Source of the DNA: Chitinophagales bacterium
Lineage (GTDB): Bacteria; Bacteroidota; Bacteroidia; Chitinophagales; Saprospiraceae
Length of the DNA: 64,000 bases
Direction: 5' to 3'
NCBI GenBank assembly: GCA_013299105.1
Contig: JAAFJY010000007.1
Coordinates: 157,317 to 221,316 of the forward strand
Position numbers and translations under genes: made by a program. The notes under the pieces were generated by a model that saw nothing but the letters and a program-made list of their open reading frames with translations, was not told where the DNA came from and did no database searches. Shown here piece by piece: positions 33,457-43,600 of this stretch. Position 1 is the stretch's first letter, and the number at the start of each line of letters is the position of its first letter.

Positions 33457-34938
33457 TTACACTCTGGTATTAATAAAATCCAAAAGCCAGCCTTTAGAAC
33501 TAACTTGTTTACAGGCTTTAATCTGAAGTGCTATTTTAGCCAAATTGTCTGGTTTGCACTCTTGTTTCAAATATTTGTGCTTAATCTCGTGGACGAAATG
33601 GATGAAATTTTTGAAACTTTCTTTTCTTTCTTCACTAGCCTGTTCATCTCGATTCAGGGCTTGAGAGAATTGATAGAGATACTTTTCAAGTAAAGTCAAG
33701 TGCCTTTTATGGATTTTTCTTAAGCCATCGTCGGTGAGCGCAGTATAGTTTATATTTTTCAAATTGTTTTCTGCATCATAGAGTGATAGTATGGTACCAC
33801 AAGTAAAAACAACCATTTTAATCCTAATAACCTCTTTAAAAGTATTGAGATACTTAAAGGATTCGTTAGCATTTATCAAATTACCACTCGATAAAAATAA
33901 TCGGGTATTTGCCAATGCTCTTGCTTGGGCTCTATCATTATCAGGGTAATACGGAATCGCCGTATTGATCATTTCTTGTGCCCACTCTATTTCTCCTACA
34001 CTTGCCGCTATGCCCGCAATGTTTGATAAAAACAGTTCATTTTGCAGATAGACTCTAATGACGTCCTCATACTGAGAAAAAATCTGGTATAGGGAAAATA
34101 AGTGCTGTTGAAACTTCTTATCTCCAGTTTTTTCATAGGCATCAATCAACAAGGTGTGCAGCTCCATTCCAATTAATGATACATCATCAATGCTCAATTG
34201 ATGATGCTGTTCATTGAAATAGAGATGTAAGCGCTCAATTGTAGCTTGATCATTTTGCTGATAGCCCTGGATGAGCAGTTTATAAAGACATATAGCTGGA
34301 TGTTTATCTTGATACAAAACAGCCAACTTCATCAATTCAACCAGAGGTAAATATGAACCCTGATCGACAATAGAATCAAAAGAAAACGCATGAGCATAAG
34401 CTTGGGAAATTAAACGTAGTGCATGGATCAAGTAGAAGACGCTGTAGTTGTTTAATGCATTTTCCAAATTAGCACTATTTGCTTTATCCTTTGTGCTGAG
34501 GGAAAAATACCTGAGTTCTTCGAACTCCGCTAGGTGCATGAAGTCCTGATCTTCTTTATTGGGTTTCTGGGTTAGTTCCTTTATGATACTTTCTAGGGGC
34601 TTAGGCTCAGTTTTTGCTTGTGTTTCAAAATCATATTTTATTTTCTCCAACTTCGTTGAGGGGCTTTTTTTTATGCGCTCCCATACCTTGAATTCATGAA
34701 ACAGTTGGTGAAGGTTTTTAGCTGCCTTTGTTTGATTTCGCCCTAAACGGGTGTTCTCGGAGATTACAACATTAACTCTTTCTTTCTTGATTATCGTGGC
34801 CAACTGTTCAACATATTGCAGTTGATCCTGCTTTAATTTAGTTTCATGCAAGTAATCTACTTTTAAAAATTTAGAAAAATCTTCCCATTCTTGGCCTTCT
34901 AATGTAGATAAAAGATTACACAAGGACTGAATTTCCAT
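33457..34938 (-). CDS. Unrecognised helical protein (TPR-like)
   Basis: 493 residues, cytoplasmic by lack of signal or membrane segments, almost entirely helical. The N-terminus (LCNLLSTLEGQEWEDFSKFL, then LGRNQTKAAKNLHQLFHEFKVWERI) and the repeating amphipathic helices in the middle (ICLYKLLIQGYQQNDQATIERL, LLIDAYEKTGDKKFQQHLFSLY, EIEWAQEMINTAIPYYPDND) suggest a TPR-like superhelix. No catalytic motif is visible. I cannot name a family. An upstream gap of 242 nt (34939-35180) shows no gene. Confidence 0.7.
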   Translation of the reverse strand: MEIQSLCNLLSTLEGQEWEDFSKFLKVDYLHETKLKQDQLQYVEQLATIIKKERVNVVISENTRLGRNQTKAAKNLHQLFHEFKVWERIKKSPSTKLEKIKYDFETQAKTEPKPLESIIKELTQKPNKEDQDFMHLAEFEELRYFSLSTKDKANSANLENALNNYSVFYLIHALRLISQAYAHAFSFDSIVDQGSYLPLVELMKLAVLYQDKHPAICLYKLLIQGYQQNDQATIERLHLYFNEQHHQLSIDDVSLIGMELHTLLIDAYEKTGDKKFQQHLFSLYQIFSQYEDVIRVYLQNELFLSNIAGIAASVGEIEWAQEMINTAIPYYPDNDRAQARALANTRLFLSSGNLINANESFKYLNTFKEVIRIKMVVFTCGTILSLYDAENNLKNINYTALTDDGLRKIHKRHLTLLEKYLYQFSQALNRDEQASEERKESFKNFIHFVHEIKHKYLKQECKPDNLAKIALQIKACKQVSSKGWLLDFINTRV

Positions 34939-35180
34939 CGTCGAAATAGGTTAAAAAATTGATTTACAATTGATTAATAAAAAACCGTGTGCAAAATAGA
35001 GAAAAATTCGCCTGTCCTGCTTTTTTCATCAAAATCACCGACAACCTAATTTTGTACTTGTTAAAAACAGGTAAAACACCTGCTTCCTAAGACAATGTGA
35101 ACGTTCAGAATTACCTCGAAAGCACATTGGTAAAGGTAGCAAAAAAATTCTACCTGATAGTATGTTAAAAAAACAAAACT

Positions 35181-35855
35181 ATGAAATTTCTAAAACTCAT
35201 TTTGGCTTGTTGCTTCGCAATGCTGCTCATCAATATTTCGGAAGCGCAACCACTTGTTGGGGATCCACTAATGCCTCAACCTATTCCAAAACCAATTGGT
35301 ACATCACTGGAAGATTTCGAAAAATTCAGAACCCTGGGGGTTGGTCCTGGGCGCTTAAGAGTGCTCAATACAAGACTCCCAACCACAGTACCCTCGATTT
35401 CTCTGGCCAGTGATAGATCATTTTTATCTGGCATGATCGGTGCAGATTGGTTGCGCCAAGGTAGCTTCTTTGGAGTGACTTTGTACGGTGCAGGCGGAGC
35501 TGTGGGTTCTGTTGAAGCTGCATTTTTCAAACGATTTGGGGTCTCCTTAGGCGGCATACTTTCCGAAAGTGGCTCTGGTTTACCTGATGGCTTAGATGTC
35601 TATGGAAATGTAGGGTTAGGGCTCTATGGTACATATGGCTCAGGAGTTTTCCGAAGCAATAGTTTGATCAAAAATGTGCAAGATCTAGCGCTTGAGTTCG
35701 CAGTTAGACCATCAATTGGTGTACGCTACCATTTCAGCAAAGTTGGTGTGTTTGGTGAATTTGGAGCAAGCGAGTCAGGGATTTATCGAGTAGGATTGTC
35801 ATTTGGCAAAAGTAGCTCAAAATCGAGAATGACTAGTAAGTATGGTCGGAGATAA
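35181..35855 (+). CDS. Secreted outer-membrane beta-barrel-like protein
   Basis: 224 residues with a signal peptide (FLKLILACCFAMLLINISEAQ), a proline-rich spacer (PLMPQPIPKPIG) and a C-terminal part rich in glycine and alternating hydrophobics (WLRQGSFFGVTLYGAGGAVG, LGLYGTYGSGVF, VRYHFSKVGVFGEFGAS, YRVGLSFGKSS), as in small outer-membrane beta-barrels. The family is not recognised. It is followed by a perfect 12-bp hairpin. Confidence 0.68.
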   Translation: MKFLKLILACCFAMLLINISEAQPLVGDPLMPQPIPKPIGTSLEDFEKFRTLGVGPGRLRVLNTRLPTTVPSISLASDRSFLSGMIGADWLRQGSFFGVTLYGAGGAVGSVEAAFFKRFGVSLGGILSESGSGLPDGLDVYGNVGLGLYGTYGSGVFRSNSLIKNVQDLALEFAVRPSIGVRYHFSKVGVFGEFGASESGIYRVGLSFGKSSSKSRMTSKYGRR

Positions 35856-35875
35856 TAATTAATCAGTCTTTAGAA

Positions 35876-35908
35876 ATTAGCTCTCATTAAATTTTGATGA
35901 GAGCTAAT
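35876..35908 (+). terminator. Hairpin terminator candidate
   Basis: ATTAGCTCTCAT at 35876-35887 pairs perfectly with its complement at 35897-35908 around a 9-nt loop. There is no T run directly after it, so rho-independent termination is uncertain. Confidence 0.55.
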
Positions 35909-35987
35909 CATTCTAATCAATTGGTTATGAATATCTAACCATTCATTCGATATGGAGCGGTAACATCAATGATAATAATTCCCGGAT

Positions 35988-36812
35988 ATGTCTAAAGAAA
36001 CTCAAATCCTACTTGGTCAAAATGCAGTCTTGAGCACACATTTTTCAAGCGAATTGATCAAAGATATTTTGCTATCTCAATGGCTGAAACAGAATGATCA
36101 ATTACCCCCTAGGTCGATCCTATTGGTTCTCAATATTGAGCAGATCAATCAAATCATTGCACTTGGAGCAGAACTATTGGGGCTAGGAAAGGGTAAGGTC
36201 CTATCCATTAATGAGTTGATGGAATTGTGCCCAAAAGATCATCATAGGCTACTGGAGATTTACATCAACGCGATGAAAAAGCACTGGTCGGAGGAAATTC
36301 AACAGTGCATGTGGAATCATCAAGGTCTGTTTTTGCTAGGCATTCAAACATCCTTGAGGATCAGTAATGATGAAGAAAATGGATATGCGCTGACTTATTT
36401 CAGTGTAGAACCATTTCAACCCAATGACATGGAACCTGGTAAATTGATTTTCCTGTGGGGGCATGTATTGGGAACTTATAAAAACGAGCCGCTACAGGTG
36501 AATTTAATTGGTCAAAATGGCTTTATAATATCTCAGGAATGGGTGATGATCGATGATTGGTTGAAGGCTGTAAAAAAAGAAGTTTTTGAACGACTTCGAT
36601 TTACAAAATACCAGCAATCGATATTAAAATCACTAATTGAACAACAAGCCAATGCTCAATTGATTGCCATAGCACTTGACATTTCAGTACGAACCGTAGA
36701 AGGTCATTGCCGCAATATTCTGGCTCGTGGAAGGAAACTGTTTGAACAAGCAAATTTCCGAACTGCTCATGAAGTTGCACTCTACTTGTCTCGTCAAAAC
36801 TTTTTGGAATAA
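35988..36812 (+). CDS. LuxR-type HTH transcription regulator
   Basis: 274 residues. The C-terminal 70 residues form a LuxR/GerE-type helix-turn-helix (FTKYQQSILKSLIEQQANAQ, then IALDISVRTVEGHCRNILAR), where ISVRTVEGHCRNI is the recognition region. The N-terminal 200 residues are a sensor or ligand domain that I do not recognise (ILLVLNIEQINQIIALGAEL, GYALTYFSVEPFQPND). It lies 16 nt upstream of a secreted repeat protein and could be co-transcribed with it, controlling the surface genes nearby. Confidence 0.8.
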   Translation: MSKETQILLGQNAVLSTHFSSELIKDILLSQWLKQNDQLPPRSILLVLNIEQINQIIALGAELLGLGKGKVLSINELMELCPKDHHRLLEIYINAMKKHWSEEIQQCMWNHQGLFLLGIQTSLRISNDEENGYALTYFSVEPFQPNDMEPGKLIFLWGHVLGTYKNEPLQVNLIGQNGFIISQEWVMIDDWLKAVKKEVFERLRFTKYQQSILKSLIEQQANAQLIAIALDISVRTVEGHCRNILARGRKLFEQANFRTAHEVALYLSRQNFLE

Positions 36813-36828
36813 GTTAATTTCACAAACC

Positions 36829-38535
36829 ATGAAAACGAACCAACCCATATTCAAGCCGTCGTCCCTGAGCCTTTTTGTGTGGATGTTTTTAGCACTTAAT
36901 GCTGTAAACTTGAATGCTCAGAACGCTAAAGACCTCCAGCAATTGCTATCAGCTGTTCAGTCAAAAGTTGGAGCCATTGAATTTGAAAAAGGTTCAATGG
37001 CTCAAAAACTTGAATTTGATGCAGAGAAGCCTTGGCTAATTAAGCTTGAACAAAACTCCCGAGATACTAAAGGACGAGGAAGCGACCGATTAAGTCAATT
37101 CAATTTAGCTGATATCGATCCTAACTTAATTCGTTGGAATTCAACTGGGGGCCATAGTGTTTCAGGCAGAGTGTTTCGGAATCAAAAATTGATTCAAAAC
37201 ACCATAAATGAACAATCGACAAATTATGAAGAAGATTTTTCAGTGGCATTTAACTCCTTACAAGATGCAAGATTCGTTTCTGACTCACTTAAAAAAGCTG
37301 CAAGGCTAGCCTTGCAGCTTTGGGAAAAATCACTGAACATCCCAAATGACTATTCTGCGATGGTTAGTCTTTTAGGTCAAACGATTCAAAATGTTGAATT
37401 TGAAAAAGGCACTTCATTCCACCAAACTCTTACAGCAGATGATGAACTGAAGGATTTGATGGGATGCATGACAGAAGAGACCACCCCAAAGGGCACCTCA
37501 GCTCCTATCTCTTATCAATTTCATGCAAGTGACTTGGATTCAAAAAGCACTGTACTACAAATGAGTGGCAATGCCATCAGAGTCATTACCAAAACGGTTA
37601 AAAAAGAGGGGCTCATTAAAGTGTTTTTTGATGACGTATTTAAATCATGGAGTGATGAATTAATATTCCAAGTTCAAGATATCGAGTCTGCTCAAAAGAC
37701 GCAACGCTTGCTTCAACGCATCATACCATTGGCCATTGAAAATGCCAAAAGCAGGCTTAAACCACTTGATGGAACAAGCGAAGCAGTCAAACTCCTAAAA
37801 CATAAGGTTGTAAACCTAGATTTGCCAAAGACAAAAATTGGGCAATCGATTGTAGGGGCCGAAGAAGAAAAACTGACGCATGTTCGTGACAATACCAAAG
37901 GTAGCACAGTAACTGAATACCAATTTGAATGGAGTGACCTAGATGAAAAAACGGCAAACATCTCTAGCGAAGGAGAGCTCATTGTCTTGAGTTACCAGGT
38001 TAAGAACGATGATAATTTCATCCAGGTCCAAAAGAATGGCGAGCTCCAAGCATACACCAATAAGATAGAATTCTATTTCAATGAAGTAGAAAACCTAAGG
38101 CAAGCAAAGTTGGCAATAGAAGCCCTGATCAACCATTCAAAAAAAGATGTCAAAGTGCAAGATTTTAAATGGTTGAAAAACACGCTGGAGGCAATCGATG
38201 CTTTATATCTCGATTTCGATCAGATGCTGGATATGGCAAACGAAGGGAACGCATGTGAGATTTCACTGACTCAAATGGAAATCGGCAGTAAAGGCACTAA
38301 AGAATTGCAATATCAATTTGGATTAAAAGACATTGATCCAAAGCTACTTAAGTATAGTGTGAGGGGTAAAGAAATCATACTATCACTTTCAACCCGTTCT
38401 CGAGAAAAATCAATACTCAGGAGTTCAGGAGGAAGAGATGAGTATTTAAGTGAATGTTTCATGCGCTTTGGAAGCATTGCAGCATTAAAATCGGCGAAAG
38501 CTACGCTTACAAGCCTTATCAACACTTGCAAGTAG
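36829..38535 (+). CDS. Secreted protein with four diverged internal repeats
   Basis: 568 residues with a signal peptide (SSLSLFVWMFLALNAVNLNAQ). Four units of roughly 110-130 residues follow. Each has an opening such as VEFEKGTSFHQTL or ISLTQMEIGSKG, a central YQF..SDLD.K or FNLADIDPN motif (LSQFNLADIDPNLIRW; YQFHASDLDSKSTVLQ; YQFEWSDLDEKTANIS; YQFGLKDIDPKLLKYS), then a hydrophobic strand and an alanine/lysine-rich helix ending ALINH or SLINTCK. The family is unknown. I start at MKTNQPIF, because the earlier in-frame ATG at 36727 lies inside the LuxR-type gene and only this start exposes the signal peptide. Confidence 0.78.
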   Translation: MKTNQPIFKPSSLSLFVWMFLALNAVNLNAQNAKDLQQLLSAVQSKVGAIEFEKGSMAQKLEFDAEKPWLIKLEQNSRDTKGRGSDRLSQFNLADIDPNLIRWNSTGGHSVSGRVFRNQKLIQNTINEQSTNYEEDFSVAFNSLQDARFVSDSLKKAARLALQLWEKSLNIPNDYSAMVSLLGQTIQNVEFEKGTSFHQTLTADDELKDLMGCMTEETTPKGTSAPISYQFHASDLDSKSTVLQMSGNAIRVITKTVKKEGLIKVFFDDVFKSWSDELIFQVQDIESAQKTQRLLQRIIPLAIENAKSRLKPLDGTSEAVKLLKHKVVNLDLPKTKIGQSIVGAEEEKLTHVRDNTKGSTVTEYQFEWSDLDEKTANISSEGELIVLSYQVKNDDNFIQVQKNGELQAYTNKIEFYFNEVENLRQAKLAIEALINHSKKDVKVQDFKWLKNTLEAIDALYLDFDQMLDMANEGNACEISLTQMEIGSKGTKELQYQFGLKDIDPKLLKYSVRGKEIILSLSTRSREKSILRSSGGRDEYLSECFMRFGSIAALKSAKATLTSLINTCK

Positions 38536-38684
38536 TGGTTCAGTAAACATAAAATGCTAAACTGAATTTGTCTAGGATTGAAAGATCAATAGACCAGGTA
38601 GTGATTAGTCCTTTAAACCCAAAATAGCTACCAGTAAATACTGGAACGTGGTTCAAAAGCTCATTTTTAACAAATACAAAAACT

Positions 38685-39299
38685 ATGAAAAAGATTCTCT
38701 GTTTGTGCAAATTCAATTTGCTGCTACTTGGCGTCATCGCGGGTACAAATCTTCAAGCTCAATCTACCCAATATGTGCGTTTGGGGTTACGAGGATTGTT
38801 GCCAAATGTAGCAGGCGGTCACGGCGAGTTTGTACTTCCTGTGGGCAAACGCAACTTTAGCATCGCTGTCGATTTTTCTAAAATTCCATTGGGTGGAATC
38901 CTCGGAGAAACACTAGAGCTTGATGGTGATGTAGAAGCCAATTACGGCTACTTGTCTATTGGTGCCAATTTTTACCCCAGAAGCGATGAACGAGCCCGTG
39001 GATTTTACCTGGGTGCTAGCTATGCACAGATTGGCGCTTCCAGCAGTTACGAGAGTGGCTCGGATTCAGCAGCAAAAGGTAAAATCAGCGTAAACACCGC
39101 AAATTTTCGCTTAGGCACCAATGCAGGGAAGGGCGCATTCATGTTTGGATTGGAAATAGGGGCTGGTCTTCCGGTTGGCAACATCAAAGGTGATTACATC
39201 AGCGTAGAGAATGGTCAAACCACTCGCGAATTTTACGACGAACCCGTTCCATTAGGCATTCTTCCAATCTTGAATTTCACATTGGGAATTGCTTTATAG
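38685..39299 (+). CDS. Outer-membrane beta-barrel protein
   Basis: 204 residues with a signal peptide (FNLLLLGVIAGTNLQAQ) and a repetitive beta pattern (TQYVRLGLRGLLPNVAGG, FSIAVDFSKIPLG, NYGYLSIGANFYPRSDERA, GFYLGASYAQIGAS) ending in a hydrophobic strand NFTLGIAL. This is the small OmpA/OMP beta-barrel type seen widely in Bacteroidota. The ligand is unknown. A long hairpin with a T tail follows. Confidence 0.75.
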   Translation: MKKILCLCKFNLLLLGVIAGTNLQAQSTQYVRLGLRGLLPNVAGGHGEFVLPVGKRNFSIAVDFSKIPLGGILGETLELDGDVEANYGYLSIGANFYPRSDERARGFYLGASYAQIGASSSYESGSDSAAKGKISVNTANFRLGTNAGKGAFMFGLEIGAGLPVGNIKGDYISVENGQTTREFYDEPVPLGILPILNFTLGIAL

Positions 39300-39311
39300 C
39301 TAGCATTTTTT

Positions 39312-39394
39312 GCCAAGTTTTGTGAAAGAAGCTGATCCAACAATGTTGTTTGCCAAATGAACCCAGCCAATCATTCACAAAGCTTGGCTTTTTT
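39312..39394 (+). terminator. Long-loop hairpin with T tail
   Basis: GCCAAGTTTTGTGAA at 39312-39326 pairs with TTCACAAAGCTTGGC at 39374-39388 with a single G-U position, followed by TTTTTT. The 47-nt loop is long for a classical terminator, but position and T tail fit the end of the beta-barrel gene. The rest of the gap to 39487 shows nothing more. Confidence 0.6.
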
Positions 39395-39487
39395 GAAAAC
39401 TTTCATCAATAATTAATATCAGGTGAAAGTTGCCAAGGCCTTAAGTGATTCAATAGACCCTAATTCACAAACCACAAATCAAGACAC

Positions 39488-40567
39488 ATGCAGAACTACA
39501 ATAAAACCATTTCGTCGCTATTTCATCAGGCTTTAAACTATTTTCTGTTTGGTGGATTACTGGTCGTCCTAAATACCTGTTCCATATTGGGCGATGAAGG
39601 CATTGGCCAACCCAAGGATGAAAGTTGCGCATTTAACATCAAGACTTTTACAGGTACAGAGGTTAAGGCTGTCAACAATACGCTGCTATGCCAAATGGCA
39701 ATTTTGGATAACGGTGACGTTTTTTTTACCAATACCGATTTTCAGCTTTTCCGGATTCGAAGAGGAATTGTAGAAAAGGTGTATAACAATGTCGCCTATG
39801 CCATAGCTGCAAAAGGAAACACACTTTATCTGATTGAAAGTACTGGGTTGGTTGTTTGGAATGATTCCAAAAACAAGACTGACCTATTGGCTGAACGATT
39901 TCGGGGGTTTGATCTAGTCATTGCCCAAAATGGTGATGTTTGGGGTTATACCAGAGCTGCTTTATACCAATATAGTGCAAAAAACAAAGTGGCTTATTTA
40001 CATGAATTTGATTGCAGTGTTGTAGGTGATTTTGAATCAACTACCATCAACAGGTATGAAAATTTGGCCATTTCAAATGACAATAAGAAAATTTACATTT
40101 CAGGGAGAACTAAAGTTATGGAATGGACAATAACTGATGAAGTATATTCTTTAAAAAAACCTAAAAACTATCGTTTGTTTTCCGCCCCTTCTCCTGGAAA
40201 CTCCTCTGAAGTAATCATATCTCCAAAAACAGGTCAAATTTACTTATGTGATTGGGGGCGTTTCTGGGAATTTGATCCTGTTTCTGGAAAAACGACATGG
40301 GTAGAATCCGCCTCAGACCTATTTCCAGACTCCAAGGGTAATATTTGGCTAAATGGCAGTGCCGATGCCTATAAAGGTTACTATTCTCCTCTGCCATTTT
40401 CAGGAGGTACTCAAACCAAGTTCAATTTCAGTGAAACTTGTGGCACCTTAAACAAGAAAGGCTATTATCCTAGGTCATACTTCCACCCCAATGGGAAAGA
40501 AATCTGGGCTATGTTGAGTACGGCCAGAGGTGATGATATTGCAATCACCCAATTTAAATTCAAATAG
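39488..40567 (+). CDS. Exported beta-propeller-like protein, unrecognised
   Basis: 359 residues. A hydrophobic N-terminus (ALNYFLFGGLLVVLNTCSIL) looks like a signal, possibly lipoprotein type around LNTC, although this is a poor lipobox. The rest has repeated short strands (CQMAILDNGDVFFTNTDFQL, LVIAQNGDVWGYTRAALYQY, SNDNKKIYISGRTKVMEW, LFPDSKGNIWLNGS), suggesting a six- or seven-bladed propeller with two-component-sensor-like NG-D-V/I-W blades. No active site is visible. Confidence 0.65.
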   Translation: MQNYNKTISSLFHQALNYFLFGGLLVVLNTCSILGDEGIGQPKDESCAFNIKTFTGTEVKAVNNTLLCQMAILDNGDVFFTNTDFQLFRIRRGIVEKVYNNVAYAIAAKGNTLYLIESTGLVVWNDSKNKTDLLAERFRGFDLVIAQNGDVWGYTRAALYQYSAKNKVAYLHEFDCSVVGDFESTTINRYENLAISNDNKKIYISGRTKVMEWTITDEVYSLKKPKNYRLFSAPSPGNSSEVIISPKTGQIYLCDWGRFWEFDPVSGKTTWVESASDLFPDSKGNIWLNGSADAYKGYYSPLPFSGGTQTKFNFSETCGTLNKKGYYPRSYFHPNGKEIWAMLSTARGDDIAITQFKFK

Positions 40568-40653
40568 TTCGCATCTTCATTTCTCAGCACTCGACAACCT
40601 AATACAGGTGATTGGAGATTACTTGTTTTGATTTCACTAAAAGTCAAATTATT

Positions 40654-43600
40654 ATGAAAACTCATGCACTGATTTCCCTCTTGGCTCTTGTTTCAACAAT
40701 ATTGAGTGGGCAAAACAATGTGTTAGTACTCAATGGTGCTCAGGACTTCAGAGAATGTGTCTCCGATGAGATGTTGTCTCCATTTCAGTCTTTCACTATT
40801 GAAACTTGGGCCAGATTCAATAGCAATCGAACTGGAGACATTGATTTTATTGCGGAAGTAGGCAACAATTCAACAACGAAACTATGGATGTGGTACAACA
40901 ATGGTAGTGCCTATAGTTTAGCCAACAAAAAATTGGTACTTGGATATTCTTTTGCAAGAGGTGGCGAAAACAACGAATCGAATTTCTTATATGATTTCGA
41001 CCCAAACCCTAATACCTGGTATCACCTAGCATACACGTATGATCATTTGACCAGAAAAATCAATCTATACATCAATGGTGAAAGTCGGGGTGCCAAAGAT
41101 GTAACAGGTAGTCAACCTTCATCAACTTTGAGTAATGTTAGGCTGGTAATAGGAAAGCAAATTCGTGGTTTTGCTAGTAATCATTTTTTTAATGGTCAAC
41201 TGGACGAGTTTAGACTATGGGGGTCTAACCGAACGGCCAGTGAAATTGCAAATAATTTCCGCAGAGGCTTAAGTGGACAAGAGCCCGGCTTGCTTGCATA
41301 CTACAAATTTAATGAGCCTTTAAACAATGTATTTGCTGATTGCTCAAAAAATGGGCTGGATTTGTCCTTGGGGAGTTCGCAAAATCCAGTGAGCAGCACG
41401 ATGCAGGGTTTCCAAAATACAGCATGTGGATTTTCCAATGCAGATAATTCTTTGTTGGGAAAATGGGTAGGGTATCTTGAGCAAGATGGTAGCAGGACTT
41501 GGGACTTTGAATTAGAGGTTCTTCAAGCAACAGGGAACAATGTTACTGGAGTGACAATAATCAGTGAACAGGGTAATCGAAACGCTACTGGACACCTCAC
41601 CTTCGAGGCCATGATAAATGGCGATAACTTTCAATTTATAGAAAAAGAAGTACTTTACTCAAGAGTATATTCGCGTTGGTGTTTTAAAACAGGTAACCTA
41701 AAATTAATCAGGAGCAATAGCAGTAGTTTCTTAGATGGCAGATGGGTTGCCCCAGATTGCAATCCCGGAAGAATTTTTGTACGGAAATTAAAACCGGAGG
41801 AATTGGCACCAGACCCAGAGTTTTTACAATATGCAAATGCAATTAAACAAAATATCTTTTCAGACAACTTTGATGACAACCGAAACAATTGGCCATTAAA
41901 AGCCGAGGGTCGGAATGCAGAAATCTCTAACGGTTTGCTTAAATTTGATAACAGCTTTTATAGAAGTCTAAGCAAAAAAATTGACTTTGATCAAACCAGG
42001 GATTATGAACTTGAGATTCGTTCTCGCTTAACATTAGTAAACCCCGATGGAGTTTCAACTGCCCTCAGTGATGACCAAGAACAAAATTGGGCGTATTGGG
42101 GAAATAGCAGGTTATCCTTCTTCTGGGACACTTATTCTGGAGGTCTAAGCTTTCCAAAAAGAAAAGACCTATACAAACAAATAATAAATCACGGATTTCA
42201 GACCTTTACTTTTAGAAAGATTGGAGAAAAACAGTTTATCTTTGTAAATGGTAAATTTCTAGGCGATTTTAATAGAAACAACTTCAAATTCAACACTTTA
42301 CATTTCTATATAGATGATGGTCCCTATGGTGAATTTGCTGGTGAAATTGACTATATAAAATTCTATTACATCAACCAAAACTATGAAAATGATTTGGCTG
42401 TTACCCAATTAATTAGCCCAAGCAAGGGGTGTCAATTGGGCAAAAATCAACGTGTAACAGTCAAAATAAACAACTATGGAACCAGGGCTCAATCTAATTT
42501 CAACATACAATACCAAGTCAATAACAGTCAAATCATTCAACAAAACGTTGGCAATCAAATAGTACCAGCAGGCGGAAGCATTGAGTTTTCATTTAACACT
42601 ACCTATGATTTCAATGCATCGGGGAATTATACATTTCGAGTTGGAACACAGTTAGCCAATGACCAAAACAAGGCAAACGATGAGCTCTCCCTACAAGTCG
42701 AAAATTTGCCTGCTTACAACGCTACCTGGCGTGGACAAAGCACCATCTGCGAAAAACAAACGGTTGATATTTTTGTCAACCAAGGAACAAAATTTTTATG
42801 GAGCAATGGATCAACCAATCAGCGATTGTTTGACAACATCAATTCCTCAAAGACTTATACGGTGACAGTCACGGGAGATTTTCCTACTTGTGTCGATGTT
42901 GACACCATTACCGTAACGGTTATACCACTTCCTCAGACCCCAACTATACAAGCAAGTAATCCTGATCTCAACTTTTGTGAAGGGCAGAGTATTACTTTGA
43001 CTCCAAACATTTCAAGTAATATTCGATGGACCAACGGATTCAGGTCATCATCAATTACCTTGGCGAGTACAACAACTATAGGGGTTCAACAATTAGGCCC
43101 CAATGGTTGCAACAGCCCAATAAACTATATCACGGTTAGAATGCTACCTTTACCTGATATCAACTCACGGGGAAATGGTACAATATGCACTGGCAATAGC
43201 GAGACACTGTGGGTAACAAATGGTACCAGCTTTCGATGGTCCAATGGAGCAACTACATCTTCAATAATGGTAACTCCGACTTCAACCACAACGTATAGTG
43301 TTACCGTAAGTAATGCAGCCAAATGCAGTTATGAGCTCAGCAAAACCATTTTCCTGGCCCCTAATGTGATCCCTGGCGCAGCTCAAAATCTTTTACCTAT
43401 TAATGGATTTAATCGAGTCGCAATGCCAGTGCAATTATCTTGGACACCGGGTATCAATGCAACATTGTATGATGTATTCATCTGGCGAGATGGTCAAACA
43501 GAACCACTTTCACCTCAGTATCGCGATTTGAGTACCCTTGGTATAAGCATCAGCAATTTAACTCCGGGCACTACCTATCGTTGGAAAGTAAGGTCTCGCA

